Shown: positions 30,201-34,380 of the stretch, one piece after another | How the letters are laid out: every line of letters begins with the position of its first letter | Position numbering within the stretch: position 1 is the first letter of the stretch | Assembly: GCA_964017045.1 (NCBI GenBank) | Contig: OZ024802.1 | Coordinates: forward strand, 27,778,293-27,842,292 | Origin: Omphiscola glabra | Taxonomy: Eukaryota > Mollusca > Gastropoda > Lymnaeidae | Length of the DNA: 64,000 bases | Direction: 5' to 3' | Translations under genes and position numbers: made by a program | Notes under the pieces: model-generated | What the model was told of the DNA's origin: nothing | The model's database searches: none | Seen by the model: only the letters and a program-made list of their open reading frames with translations

Positions 30201-33034
30201 TAACCCACCCAATATGTCCCACTGTGTAAGAACAACGGATATGAATCCATCAAGTATGTCCCACATACATAAGAACAATGGGTGTGAACCGAGCTAGTAT
30301 GTCCCACTACATAAGAACAATGAGTTTTAACCCACCCAGTATGTCCCACTCTGTAAGAACAACGGATATGAACCCATTCAGGATGCCCCACATACATAAG
30401 AACAATGGGTATGAACCCAGCCAGTAGGTCCCAGTAGGTCCCACGACTTTTGAACCCACCCAGTATATCCGCGTGAATGTCGCTGTGGTCATAGATAAGG
30501 GCGATGTTGGTCCAGTTGAACATCTTGAAGGTGCCCGCAAACACGTTACGGATACGACACTGGCAGTAGGCGAATCTCGTCAGCGTCGGGTACACGGTTT
30601 TGTTGTTGAAGATGCCACTGTCACCCAGACCTGGAAACATACGTGTACAAAACATAACATGCGAATAAATAATATAAAACACGTATAAATAGTATAAGGT
30701 CGTCAGTAAATTTTGTTGTTACACTTTCGATGTTTTAAAGTAGATTTGAAATTTCAAGAAAATACTATCTAAGGCAGTGGTTCTCAACCTTCCTAATGCC
30801 TCGACCCTATAATACAGTTCCTCATGTTGTGGTGACCCCCAGCTACAAAATTAGAGTAGAGTATATGTGTTTTCAGATGGTCTTAGGCGACCCCCCCCAA
30901 TGGGTCGTGACCCACAGGTTGAGAAACGCTGATCTAAGGCAATTAGTTTTAAAAATTATACTTTTTATGATGTATTGCGTGTCATAAATTGAACTATTTC
31001 TGGCAAGCTTTTTGTAAGAAATTATAAATTATATTTGATAAATTGGCTTTCTGTAACTAATGTGAATCGTTATATACAAGGCCGTGCTATAGAGCAGCGG
31101 CGCCCGTGGAAATGTCTGAAAACCCGCCCCTGGGTATATAGAAAATAGCGGCGCCTGGGGCGGACCAGTCAAAGAGACGATTTGGGCAGCCCTTGTCTTA
31201 TGACGTACATGGGCTTAAATCGTTTCCTTCACTTTTAGAGCCTAAAGTCGATTTTTTTAAGTACCCCCCCCCCCCCGCTGATGTTGGCGCCCAGGGTGAG
31301 GGATCCCCAGCTACCCTGTTATGTTGATATTACCTGTTAAGATTGGCATATTCCAATACCCAGCCAACCTGGCCACGTGGTCCAGGGCGTTAGAGCATGC
31401 CGGGCCAATGAGCGCCTGGACGCCCTCTTTGTAATGAAGTTCAGAGGCGACACCTGCCGGAATAATTCCAAGGCAATCGGCTACAACAGTTAGCAAGTGG
31501 GTCAACGAGGGAACTCAAGAGCAACAATTCTATGGTTTAGTTTTATGACAGTGTCACACAGGTTGATGAGGATGCTTTTATAATATTGCGCATTTTGCCT
31601 TGAACAGAAGTTTTCGAAAAGAAGCTAGTGTGGGATAGGCTTATTCAGATAACGTTACGAACGTTATGCATGTAGCATTTAGCATTGAGATTTTTCATTC
31701 ATAAACTTTCTTCTTTAACTCATTGTCATTGTCCATCAGCCATCCATTTTTTCATTCATAAACTTTCTTCTTTAACTCATTGTCATTGTCCATCAGCCAT
31801 CCATTTTTTCATTCATAAACTTTCTTCTTTAACTCATTGTCATTGTCCATCAGCCATCCATTTTTTCATTCATAAACTTTCTTCTTTAACTCATTGTCAT
31901 TGTCCATCAGCCATCCATTTTTTCATTCATAAACTTTCTTCTTTAACTCATTGTCATTGTCCATCAGCCATCCATTTTTTCATTCATAAACTTTCTTCTT
32001 TAACTCATTGTCATTGTCCATCAGCCATCCATTTTTTCATTCATAAACTTTCTTCTTTAACTCATTGTCATTGTCCATCAGCCATCCATTTTTTCATTCA
32101 TAAACTTTCTTCTTTAACTCATTGTCATTGTCCATCAGCCATCCATTTTTTCATTCATAAACTTTCTTCTTTAACTCATTGTCATTGTCCATCAGCCATC
32201 CATTTTTTCATTCATAAACTTTCTTCTTTAACTCATTGTCATTGTCCATCAGCCATCCATTTTTTCATTCATAAACTTTCTTCTTTAACTCATTGTCATT
32301 GTCCATCAGCCATCCATTTTTTCATTCATAAACTTTCTTCTTTAACTCATTGTCATTGTCCATCAGCCATCCATTTTTTCATTCATAAACTTTCTTCTTT
32401 AACTCATTGTCATTGTCCATCAGCCATCCATTTTTTCATTCATAAACTTTCTTCTTTAACTCATTGTCATTGTCCATCAGCCATCCATTTTTTCATTCAT
32501 AAGCTTTCTTCTTTAACCCATTGTCATTGTCCATCAGCCATTCATTCATTCATCCATGTCATCATTAATCCATTCAGCAACAACTCATCTATCGGCATCG
32601 CTTGCCTGTTCCTCTAGCAATCACTGGCTGTTTGTCCACATTATCAATGTGTCAATCAATTCACCAACTTACATACGGTCTGTTTACCCCTTCGCACAGG
32701 TCGCTGTCGGGGCCCTATTCAACCTACCAGAGGCGTATCTCGGGTCGCAGATGCTGTCGTAGATCCTCACGACCGGAACCAGTTGATACGACCCGTTCAG
32801 GATCTCGGTGTTCACCGTGGCGATGGCGATGTCAATGGCCGGACCCGTCCTCTGTATGCTGTAGGGCACGCTGGTGTCGTTAATCAGCATGACGCCGATC
32901 TTGATCTGGGTCACAGCCAGCGTGGGCGTGAGAACCACTGAAAGCACCAGAGTGAGCACGGCTAGTGGTTCCAGCCCCAAGGACGGGCTTTCAGTAAACA
33001 TAGTCGTTTTGTGTTCGTTTTCGTCCTTAGACAT
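7570..33034 (-). CDS. Receptor guanylate cyclase, natriuretic peptide receptor-like (22 exons)
   Basis: A membrane receptor that makes cGMP from GTP. The exons, listed separately, total 3498 nt = 1165 codons plus stop, with consistent phase at every join. Order: signal peptide (hydrophobic about 24-41); ANF-receptor ligand-binding domain (about 43-465) with [20 protein letters not shown]; juxtamembrane [12 protein letters not shown]; one TM helix (about 481-504); kinase-homology domain (about 545-790) with VAIKKV and DFG but HGRLTSAN instead of HRD, hence a pseudokinase; coiled-coil linker (about 800-838); cyclase domain (about 841-1035) with FSDIVGF and, downstream, the guanine-selecting Glu in [10 protein letters not shown] and Cys in [17 protein letters not shown]. 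The cyclase therefore looks active. The last about 128 residues are a polar tail I do not recognise. Receptor cyclases are usually about 1050-1100 residues, so the tail explains the extra length. The start could also be Met12. The ligand is unknown. Confidence 0.95.
8088..8172. repeat. Short tandem repeat, 16-bp unit
   Basis: Repeats of ATTGTGTCAACTGTAA/C, about five copies, in the last cyclase intron. Confidence 0.9.
8509..8749. mobile_element. MITE, 241 bp, long terminal inverted repeats
   Basis: Ends CAGGGTGGGCCAATAAAAGT and its reverse complement; the inverted match runs about 34 bp (to GAGAACATCTCGTA). No coding sequence. Flanks are TA on the left and CA on the right, so a decayed TA target duplication (Tc1/mariner type) is possible but not shown. 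Confidence 0.85.
8930..9075. repeat. Degenerate minisatellite, about 20-bp unit
   Basis: Loose repeats of the form GCAGGGTGCCACCAA.AC in the last cyclase intron. Heavily diverged. Confidence 0.6.
9680..9770. repeat. Short tandem repeat, TTTGATGAGGAAGAGATTGA type
   Basis: Three to four imperfect copies in the last cyclase intron (9636-9914 is open by chance on the plus strand). Confidence 0.7.
9875..9966 (-). CDS. Guanylate cyclase exon 21 (end of catalytic domain)
   Basis: Encodes [20 protein letters not shown] then [11 protein letters not shown]. Acceptor ATTCCTCAG, donor GAAG/GTACCC. It bridges exons 20 and 22 with the right phases (1 in, 0 out). Confidence 0.93.
10080..10275. mobile_element. 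SPIN-like hAT MITE
   Basis: Starts CAGCGGTTCTCAGCCTGTGG, has the internal AAACACATAT and GAAGTAGCA blocks, and ends AGGTTGAGAATAGTG. Flanking 8-mers GATCAGAT and TAGTAGAT agree at five of eight positions. Confidence 0.8.
10435..10454. repeat. C-run
   Basis: Long homopolymer of C in the cyclase intron, one of more than ten in this window. Confidence 0.9.
10580..10935. repeat. Minisatellite, 75-bp unit, spans cyclase exon 20 splice donor
   Basis: About 4.5 units; the minus-strand unit includes GGAGAAGGTGGGTTCGATGC, which is the end of exon 20 plus its donor. Being 25 codons long, it keeps frames open on both strands (10551-11024 plus, 10659-10925 minus); these are not genes. Unspliced, the exon 20 frame meets TAG soon after the donor. 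Confidence 0.95.
10917..11015 (-). CDS. Guanylate cyclase exon 20 (catalytic, Cys and Asn/Arg)
   Basis: Encodes [20 protein letters not shown] then [13 protein letters not shown]. The Cys reads the guanine base; the Asn and Arg of NTASR stabilise the transition state. Acceptor ATTTCAG, donor GAGAAG/GTGGGT. The donor is part of a 75-bp tandem array that continues into the intron. Confidence 0.95.
11341..11522. mobile_element. hAT-type MITE, 182 bp, perfect 8-bp target duplication
   Basis: Ends CAGTGTCGAACTTAGAC and GGTAAATGTGGCACTG. GTTATGTA flanks both ends exactly (11333-11340 and 11523-11530). Non-coding, with a C-run. Confidence 0.88.
11822..11996 (-). CDS. Guanylate cyclase exon 19 (catalytic, second metal Asp, guanine-selective Glu)
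   Basis: Encodes [20 protein letters not shown] through [13 protein letters not shown] includes the second metal Asp and VE the guanine-selecting Glu. Acceptor TGTTTTAG, donor TTCAG/GTGGGT. Confidence 0.97.
12287..12320. repeat. Paired C-runs
   Basis: Two long C homopolymers separated by GT in a cyclase intron. Confidence 0.9.
12423..12518. repeat. Tandem repeat, 12-bp unit (ACTGAGACAGAC)
   Basis: About eight copies starting 16 bp inside the intron from the exon 18 donor. Confidence 0.95.
12534..12602 (-). CDS. Guanylate cyclase exon 18 (catalytic)
   Basis: Twenty-three codons, [20 protein letters not shown] and VYK. Acceptor TTCCCCAG, donor CAAG/GTACCG; phase 0 both sides. Short-unit minisatellites lie on both flanks. 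Confidence 0.93.
12622..12806. repeat. Tandem repeat, 16-bp unit (GATCGTCTGTTGGTTT)
   Basis: About twelve copies, beginning about 20 bp upstream of the exon 18 acceptor on the minus strand. Confidence 0.95.
13040..13163 (-). CDS. Guanylate cyclase exon 17 (catalytic, first metal Asp)
   Basis: Encodes [20 protein letters not shown] then [27 protein letters not shown] carries the first metal-binding Asp. Acceptor CTATCAG, donor AGAG/GTGAGC. Confidence 0.97.
13345..13893. repeat. Minisatellite, 25-bp unit, about 22 copies
   Basis: Unit GGGAATCCCGTCATTTGGAA + TAGTT, between exons 16 and 17 of the cyclase gene. GGGAATCCC is itself palindromic, so each unit can form a small hairpin. Confidence 0.97.
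13975..14188. repeat. Tandem repeat, about 14-bp unit (GATGGTGTGTCTCA), abutting exon 16 donor
   Basis: About fifteen variable copies. The last one runs straight into the exon 16 donor at 14189. Confidence 0.93.
14190..14336 (-). CDS. Guanylate cyclase exon 16 (coiled-coil linker)
   Basis: Encodes [20 protein letters not shown] then [20 protein letters not shown], the heptad dimerisation linker of receptor cyclases. Acceptor TACGTAG, donor CTCG/GTAATA. A short-unit minisatellite abuts the donor. Confidence 0.95.
14405..14660. repeat. Minisatellite, about 40-bp unit, about six copies
   Basis: Unit of the form CAAGTCTATGATAAAACTCT + GTAACAATATCTCAACATTG, in the intron between exons 15 and 16. 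Confidence 0.9.
14697..14869 (-). CDS. Guanylate cyclase exon 15 (end of kinase homology)
   Basis: Encodes [20 protein letters not shown] through [20 protein letters not shown] to NTFSG. Acceptor CCTTGTCCGAG. A second in-frame AG 30 bases upstream (ends 14900) would add ten residues; its pyrimidine tract is poorer. Donor GTGG/GTAAGT. Confidence 0.88.
14937..15215 (+). mobile_element. LINE fragment (ORF2 C-terminal part), decayed
   Basis: Plus-strand frames read [26 protein letters not shown] and a later RHGDG-like end, typical of the C-terminal part of a non-LTR retrotransposon polyprotein. Frameshifts and stops are present. It shares sequence with the fragments at 45525-45690 and 47095-47475. 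Confidence 0.7.
15822..15967 (-). CDS. Guanylate cyclase exon 14 (kinase homology, APE)
   Basis: Encodes [20 protein letters not shown], then [13 protein letters not shown] and [10 protein letters not shown]. Acceptor CCCACAG. The frame-consistent donor is GAG/GTTGAT, which is weak; a better-looking GATG/GTGAGC seven bases downstream would break the frame. Confidence 0.85.
16435..16605. mobile_element. Dispersed element with GGCCGCCATCTTG start, short copy
   Basis: Starts CCGTGGCCGCCATCTTG, contains CCTAAACCTAACC-like stretches and GACCCTATC(A/G)GAACCAG, and ends ACGCAAATGACGTCAGGG. The same blocks occur in the same order at 53130-53965. Confidence 0.75.
16692..16880. mobile_element. SPIN-like hAT MITE beside the exon 13 donor
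   Basis: Starts CAGCGGTTCTCAACCTGTGG, contains GAAAACACATATTTATGAAG and AACGAAAATAATTTTATG, and ends ATTGAGAACCACCG. No clear target duplication seen. Confidence 0.85.
16901..17075 (-). CDS. Guanylate cyclase exon 13 (kinase homology, HGR and DFG)
   Basis: Encodes [20 protein letters not shown] then [15 protein letters not shown]. The catalytic HRD is HGR, so phosphotransfer is not expected; receptor cyclases usually have HG(N/R)L here. Acceptor TTTACAG, donor CAAA/GTGAGT. A SPIN-like MITE ends 20 bp from the donor. Confidence 0.95.
17495..17815. repeat. Degenerate minisatellite spanning cyclase exon 12 splice donor
   Basis: Repeats of GTGGTCTCACC(A/T)T..AACAATGTCTCT with variable spacing. 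The true exon end is GTGGTCTCAC/CTTGGCAACGTCTCT on the plus strand, so each unit resembles donor plus the last about 15 exon bases. Confidence 0.85.
17797..17973 (-). CDS. Guanylate cyclase exon 12 (kinase homology)
   Basis: Encodes [20 protein letters not shown], then [16 protein letters not shown] and [10 protein letters not shown]. Acceptor ATTTCAG, donor CCAAG/GTGAGA. The donor region is repeated in the intron downstream. Confidence 0.95.
18307..18340. repeat. (GA)n microsatellite
   Basis: Near-perfect GA repeats close to cyclase exon 11. A CT-rich tract also lies at 18660-18802. Confidence 0.95.
18382..18459 (-). CDS. Guanylate cyclase exon 11 (kinase homology, Lys motif)
   Basis: Encodes [20 protein letters not shown] and LLELKM. 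VAIKK holds the lysine that in real kinases contacts ATP. No glycine-rich loop precedes it. Acceptor GTTATAG, donor AAATG/GTGGGT. Confidence 0.9.
19052..19288. repeat. Minisatellite, 16/32-bp unit
   Basis: Alternating units TTCAAACCGAAGTCAGA and TCAAACCAAAGTTA(C/G)T in the cyclase intron between exons 10 and 11. Confidence 0.95.
19608..19997. repeat. Minisatellite, about 47-bp unit, spans cyclase exon 10 splice donor
   Basis: About eight copies. Each carries AACTTACC(A/G)TGG.GTAGATACCATA followed by AACCAGTATAGCCGG. The true donor is at 19983/19984 within the right-most copy. Several copies keep a GTAAGT on the minus strand and are potential decoy donors. Confidence 0.93.
19984..20095 (-). 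CDS. Guanylate cyclase exon 10 (start of kinase-homology domain)
   Basis: Encodes [20 protein letters not shown] and ends FSIYSM. This matches the family WRVxWxDI segment. Acceptor TTGACAG, donor CCATG/GTAAGT. The donor and about 14 exon bases recur in the 47-bp array downstream. Confidence 0.9.
20140..20394 (+). mobile_element. LINE 3' end, 5'-truncated
   Basis: Across frames the plus strand reads [19 protein letters not shown] and then a frame-shifted [14 protein letters not shown] / DGLCPRRG, the usual C-terminus of RTE/CR1-like reverse transcriptases. It ends in TAAG repeats (ACGTAAGTAAGTAAG), as such elements do. Inserted antisense in the cyclase intron. Confidence 0.8.
20730..20962. 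repeat. Tandem repeat, 20-bp unit (ATGCCCTCAAACAGTATGAC)
   Basis: About eleven copies in the intron between cyclase exons 9 and 10. Confidence 0.96.
21234..21318 (-). CDS. Guanylate cyclase exon 9 (transmembrane helix)
   Basis: Encodes about 24 hydrophobic residues ([20 protein letters not shown]) then FFVYR. The only membrane segment besides the signal peptide. Acceptor CTTACAG, donor ACCG/GTAAGT; leaves in phase 2. Confidence 0.93.
21362..21600. repeat. GA-rich minisatellite, about 57-bp unit, near exon 8 donor
   Basis: Four copies of GGCATGGTTAGTTTTCAATG + GAGAGAGA..AGAGA. The array ends 10 bp before the exon 8 donor (21610). Confidence 0.92.
21611..21758 (-). CDS. Guanylate cyclase exon 8 (juxtamembrane)
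   Basis: Ends the ectodomain and contains [16 protein letters not shown], equal to the conserved juxtamembrane CGFDNExxAC motif of natriuretic receptors that transmits the ligand signal. Acceptor CATCAG, donor CCCG/GTGAGT. Confidence 0.95.
21879..22303. mobile_element. SPIN-like hAT MITE carrying a nested hAT MITE
   Basis: Starts CAGTGGTTCTCAACCTGCC and ends ACAGGTTGAGAACCGCTG, inverted relative to the copies at 10080 and 16692. Flanks CTGTAGAC and CTCTAGAC match 7 of 8. It is split by the insertion at 22011-22216. Confidence 0.87.
22011..22216. mobile_element. hAT-type MITE nested in a SPIN-like copy
   Basis: Begins CAGTGGTAAGCGAAC and ends GCGGTTCGCCGAACACTG; contains the GAGCCGCATGCGGCCCACGA block. 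Flanks GTATAAGG and GTCTAAGG agree at 7 of 8 bases, the target size of hAT transposons. Confidence 0.85.
22349..22440 (-). CDS. Guanylate cyclase exon 7 (ANF-receptor)
   Basis: Encodes [18 protein letters not shown] then [13 protein letters not shown], matching the family GDR(D)xDY..xDMDPxTGxF segment. Acceptor CTACACAG, donor CAG/GTTCGG. Confidence 0.92.
22866..22945. repeat. (CA)n-rich microsatellite
   Basis: Interrupted CACACA tracts in the intron between cyclase exons 6 and 7. Confidence 0.9.
23000..23580 (+). mobile_element. Decayed LINE (reverse transcriptase C-terminal part) with internal minisatellite
   Basis: Before the array the plus strand reads [20 protein letters not shown] and KRIDHKIL; after it [20 protein letters not shown] and an LWNSFP-like end. 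This is the CR1/L2-type RT C-terminus. A 31-bp tandem array (23149-23330) sits between the two parts. Confidence 0.8.
23149..23330. repeat. Minisatellite, 31-bp unit, inside a LINE
   Basis: Six copies of GTATGGAAGGCTCTGTCCCT + GGCGTACAGCT. Confidence 0.95.
23676..23785. repeat. Tandem repeat, CGCACATCGGTTACGATACA type
   Basis: Four copies, alternately with AGCCAAGAGACAGC, about 35 bp into the intron from the exon 6 donor. Confidence 0.92.
23820..23955 (-). CDS. Guanylate cyclase exon 6 (ANF-receptor)
   Basis: Encodes [20 protein letters not shown] and [13 protein letters not shown], the part that in relatives reads MRNRTF before the beta-rich C-lobe. Acceptor ATTTCAG, donor TATG/GTGGGT. Confidence 0.9.
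24178..24208. repeat. (TA)n microsatellite
   Basis: About fifteen TA units in the intron between cyclase exons 5 and 6. Confidence 0.95.
24299..24603 (-). CDS. Guanylate cyclase exon 5 (ANF-receptor)
   Basis: Encodes [19 protein letters not shown], then the [12 protein letters not shown] and [15 protein letters not shown] segments. Acceptor TTTCCACAG, donor GAG/GTAAGG; phase 1 in, phase 0 out. Confidence 0.92.
24690..25727. repeat. Minisatellite, 20-bp unit, about 52 copies
   Basis: Unit AGCAACTGTCACCAGAGTAC in the intron just upstream of exon 5, starting about 85 bp from the acceptor. Left copies (ACTAGAGTAC, ACTTGAATAA) are diverged and right copies nearly uniform, with GTGC and TTTT variants recurring in blocks (25090-25400 and 25380-25640), which suggests block duplication. 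Open frames across it are by-products. Confidence 0.98.
25736..27029. other. Intron 4 of cyclase, no element recognised
   Basis: AT-rich with a C-run near 26250, a G-rich patch at 26461-26505, and a CT-rich low-complexity tract at 26663-26843. No exon or named repeat seen. Confidence 0.6.
27038..27218. mobile_element. SPIN-like hAT MITE, 181 bp, perfect target duplication
   Basis: Starts CAGCGGTTCTCAACCTTTGG, contains GAAAACACATATG and CCGAAAATAATTTTGTGG, and ends AGGTTGAGAACCACTG. ACTTAATC flanks both sides exactly (27030-27037, 27219-27226). Confidence 0.93.
27368..27415 (-). ncRNA. Possible decayed hammerhead-ribozyme-like motif
   Basis: On the minus strand CGCCGAAGAAGGCTCTGAGC + CAAAACGCTC resembles the C(U)GANGA - stem II - GAAAC core of hammerhead motifs in Penelope-like elements. 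Two core positions differ (CCGAAGA for CUGANGA, CAAAAC for CGAAAC), so activity is not expected. Weak call. Confidence 0.3.
28096..28345. repeat. Minisatellite, 22-bp unit, about eleven copies
   Basis: Unit AATCTGGCAATACATCAACC + AT, in cyclase intron 4. Two subtypes (TGGCAATA and TAACAATA) lie in separate blocks. Confidence 0.96.
28346..29215. other. Intron 4 of cyclase, remainder
   Basis: AT-rich with C-runs near 28426 and 28643 and a GGCCCGGGGGCC-like palindrome near 28771. No gene recognised. Confidence 0.55.
29224..29497. repeat. Tandem repeat, about 14-bp unit (GTGTCATTCATGAT), near exon 4 donor
   Basis: About eighteen copies. The intron side of the exon 4 donor (GTGTCGTTCGTGACTTAC) looks like one more diverged copy. 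Confidence 0.93.
29539..29661 (-). CDS. Guanylate cyclase exon 4 (ANF-receptor)
   Basis: Encodes [20 protein letters not shown] and then [20 protein letters not shown]. Acceptor GCTTCAG, donor AGAA/GTAAGT; phase 1. It is followed by the longest intron (24604-29538). Confidence 0.88.
29870..30470. repeat. Minisatellite, about 42-bp unit, spans cyclase exon 3 splice donor
   Basis: Diverged copies of AACCCACCCAGTATGTCCCAC + TACATAAGAACAATGG. The true donor lies in GAACCCAC/CCAGTATATCC at 30459/30460, so unit and exon end coincide. Confidence 0.9.
30460..30630 (-). CDS. Guanylate cyclase exon 3 (ANF-receptor)
   Basis: Encodes [11 protein letters not shown] through [11 protein letters not shown] to DIHADILG. 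Acceptor TTTCCAG, donor TACTGG/GTGGGT. The donor and last exon bases are also the repeating motif of the minisatellite that follows in the intron. Confidence 0.9.
30775..30931. mobile_element. SPIN-like hAT MITE, 157 bp, perfect target duplication
   Basis: Starts CAGTGGTTCTCAACCTTCC, ends CACAGGTTGAGAAACGCTG. ATCTAAGG flanks both ends exactly (30767-30774, 30932-30939). Shorter than the others, lacking the GAAGTAGCAACG block. Confidence 0.93.
31334..31480 (-). CDS. Guanylate cyclase exon 2 (ANF-receptor)
   Basis: Begins [20 protein letters not shown] and includes [20 protein letters not shown], a hallmark of natriuretic-receptor-type ectodomains. Acceptor GTTGTAG, donor ACAG/GTAATA; phase 1 on both sides. 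Confidence 0.93.
31691..32545. repeat. Minisatellite, 57-bp unit, 15 near-identical copies
   Basis: Unit TTTTTCATTCATAAACTTTC + TTCTTTAACTCATTGTCATT + GTCCATCAGCCATCCAT in cyclase intron 1. All but the last copy are identical by eye. It gives a chance 310-codon plus-strand frame with a 19-residue repeat. Confidence 0.98.
32728..33034 (-). CDS. Guanylate cyclase exon 1 (signal peptide, start of ectodomain)
   Basis: Residues 1-102 plus one base. ATG at 33034; Met12 at 33001 is an alternative and sits closer to the hydrophobic segment. The mature chain probably begins near [10 protein letters not shown]. Donor CTCTG/GTAGGT. Confidence 0.85.
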
Positions 33035-33173
33035 TGTTTTTTTTATCTTATATGTTTACTTTGTCTTTTTTTAGTAACCGTACATCACGTGTCTGGCGAC
33101 AAAACTGATCTATAAATAACATAATGTAGGGGATTGTTGAGGTTGAATCGGTTTAGAATTTAACACCTAAACG

Positions 33174-33356
33174 CAGTGGCGTAGTGAGGGGGGGCAAGGG
33201 GGGCATCATGCCCCGGGCGCTACTTACAAAGGGGCGCCAAATGGAATATTTTAATATAATATTGTTTGGTTTTCGAATGGGGGGGCGCTAAAACGGTATT
33301 GGGGGCGCTAAAAAGGTATTGTGCCCCGGGCGCGAGTTAAGCTCGCTACGCCACTG
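33174..33356. mobile_element. hAT-type MITE, 183 bp, perfect 8-bp target duplication
   Basis: Ends CAGTGGCGTAGTGAGG and GCTCGCTACGCCACTG. CCTAAACG flanks both ends (33166-33173, 33357-33364). It lies about 140 bp upstream of the cyclase start codon, so it could be in the promoter or 5' UTR. Confidence 0.93.
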
Positions 33357-33671
33357 CCTAAACGTCAACTTGTTTGGAGAATGATCCTCACATTTTCCTG
33401 GGTTTTTGTTCAAACCAAACGTTTTCTCGCGTTTCTTGAAAAGTGATCATTGTCAAAACAACGACGGCCTGCGGTTCTGTGCGGTGCCAGGTTTAGGGCC
33501 TCACAATCTGCAAGCTGTATATTTTTAAATTTATCTTTGTCCAGCTGATATAATATAAAACTGTAGGGCTCTGCATAGCTTAGGGCGTCAACAAGCCTTA
33601 AGTCCAGCTCTGGTTGCGCATGTGAACTCAAACCGTTTTTATAAATTTTGTAAATATACATAGATATCGAA

Positions 33672-33885
33672 GTGGCAATTCGGGACCCGGGTCCCTTTAG
33701 ACTGAATGCTATTCGGGTGCCATTTGCGATAGTTTATTTTAGTTAAACCGAATGAGTGAGTTTACAAACATATGGTCCATTCAATTTATCTTTCATTTGA
33801 TATCAAAACTTGTCTTATAAAACCTATAATAATAGTTTTAATATACCCAACCTCTCACTTCTGATACCCGGGTCCGAATAGCCAC
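33672..33885. mobile_element. MITE with GTGGCWATTCGG-ACCCGGGT ends
   Basis: Left end GTGGCAATTCGGGACCCGGG, right end ACCCGGGTCCGAATAGCCAC, near-perfect inverted repeats. A diverged inverted copy is at 46428-46680 (shared ATCAAATGAAAGATAA.TGAATGG core). Confidence 0.8.
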
Positions 33886-34039
33886 AGCCTATATACATAT
33901 ATGTAAATATATAATTTTTTTTTTTTTAAAGAAAATGTTACCCGTAGCAATACCTGTCTTACACCATTACACGCGTTCTCAAAATACAATTTACTTATCT
34001 GGGAATTAAAAACTGTTAGGCAGACTATTTTATAAGTAC

Positions 34040-34380
34040 GAAATGTTTCAGGCAGTGGGCAGACAACACGACAGTACGAGGCGTCTTCGCCAACTTGCCG
34101 ACTCCTAGCAGGCAAGACCCATGGTGGGGGTTACTATGTAGGCAGCAGAGTCTAGTGACACAGATGCGCACCGAGCACAGTCCAGTAGGCACATATTTCA
34201 AAAGGCTAGATACTAACAGGGACCCTTTCTGTCGGTATTGCAGCCTTGTCATAGAAACACCAGCTCATCTGTTGACCAAATGTCCCTCACTAGATGTTTC
34301 GGGAGAGGCCAGGGCTATGGGAGAATATTATATGGTTCAGCTAAGCAGATGGAGCTGGTGGCCAAGGTACTAGACGGGGT
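34040..34380 (+). mobile_element. LINE fragment with C-terminal cysteine motif
   Basis: Plus strand 34095-34373 reads QSLVTQMRTEHSPVGTYFKR and then CRYCSLVIETPAHLLTKCPS, the Cys-His motif at the C-terminus of Jockey/I/R1-type non-LTR retrotransposon polyproteins. 5'-truncated. Confidence 0.8.

Noticed and set aside
31685..32617. 310-codon plus-strand open frame with a 19-residue repeat
   Set aside because: It is the 57-bp minisatellite read in one frame, inside cyclase intron 1. The codon pattern is that of the repeat and no family is recognised.
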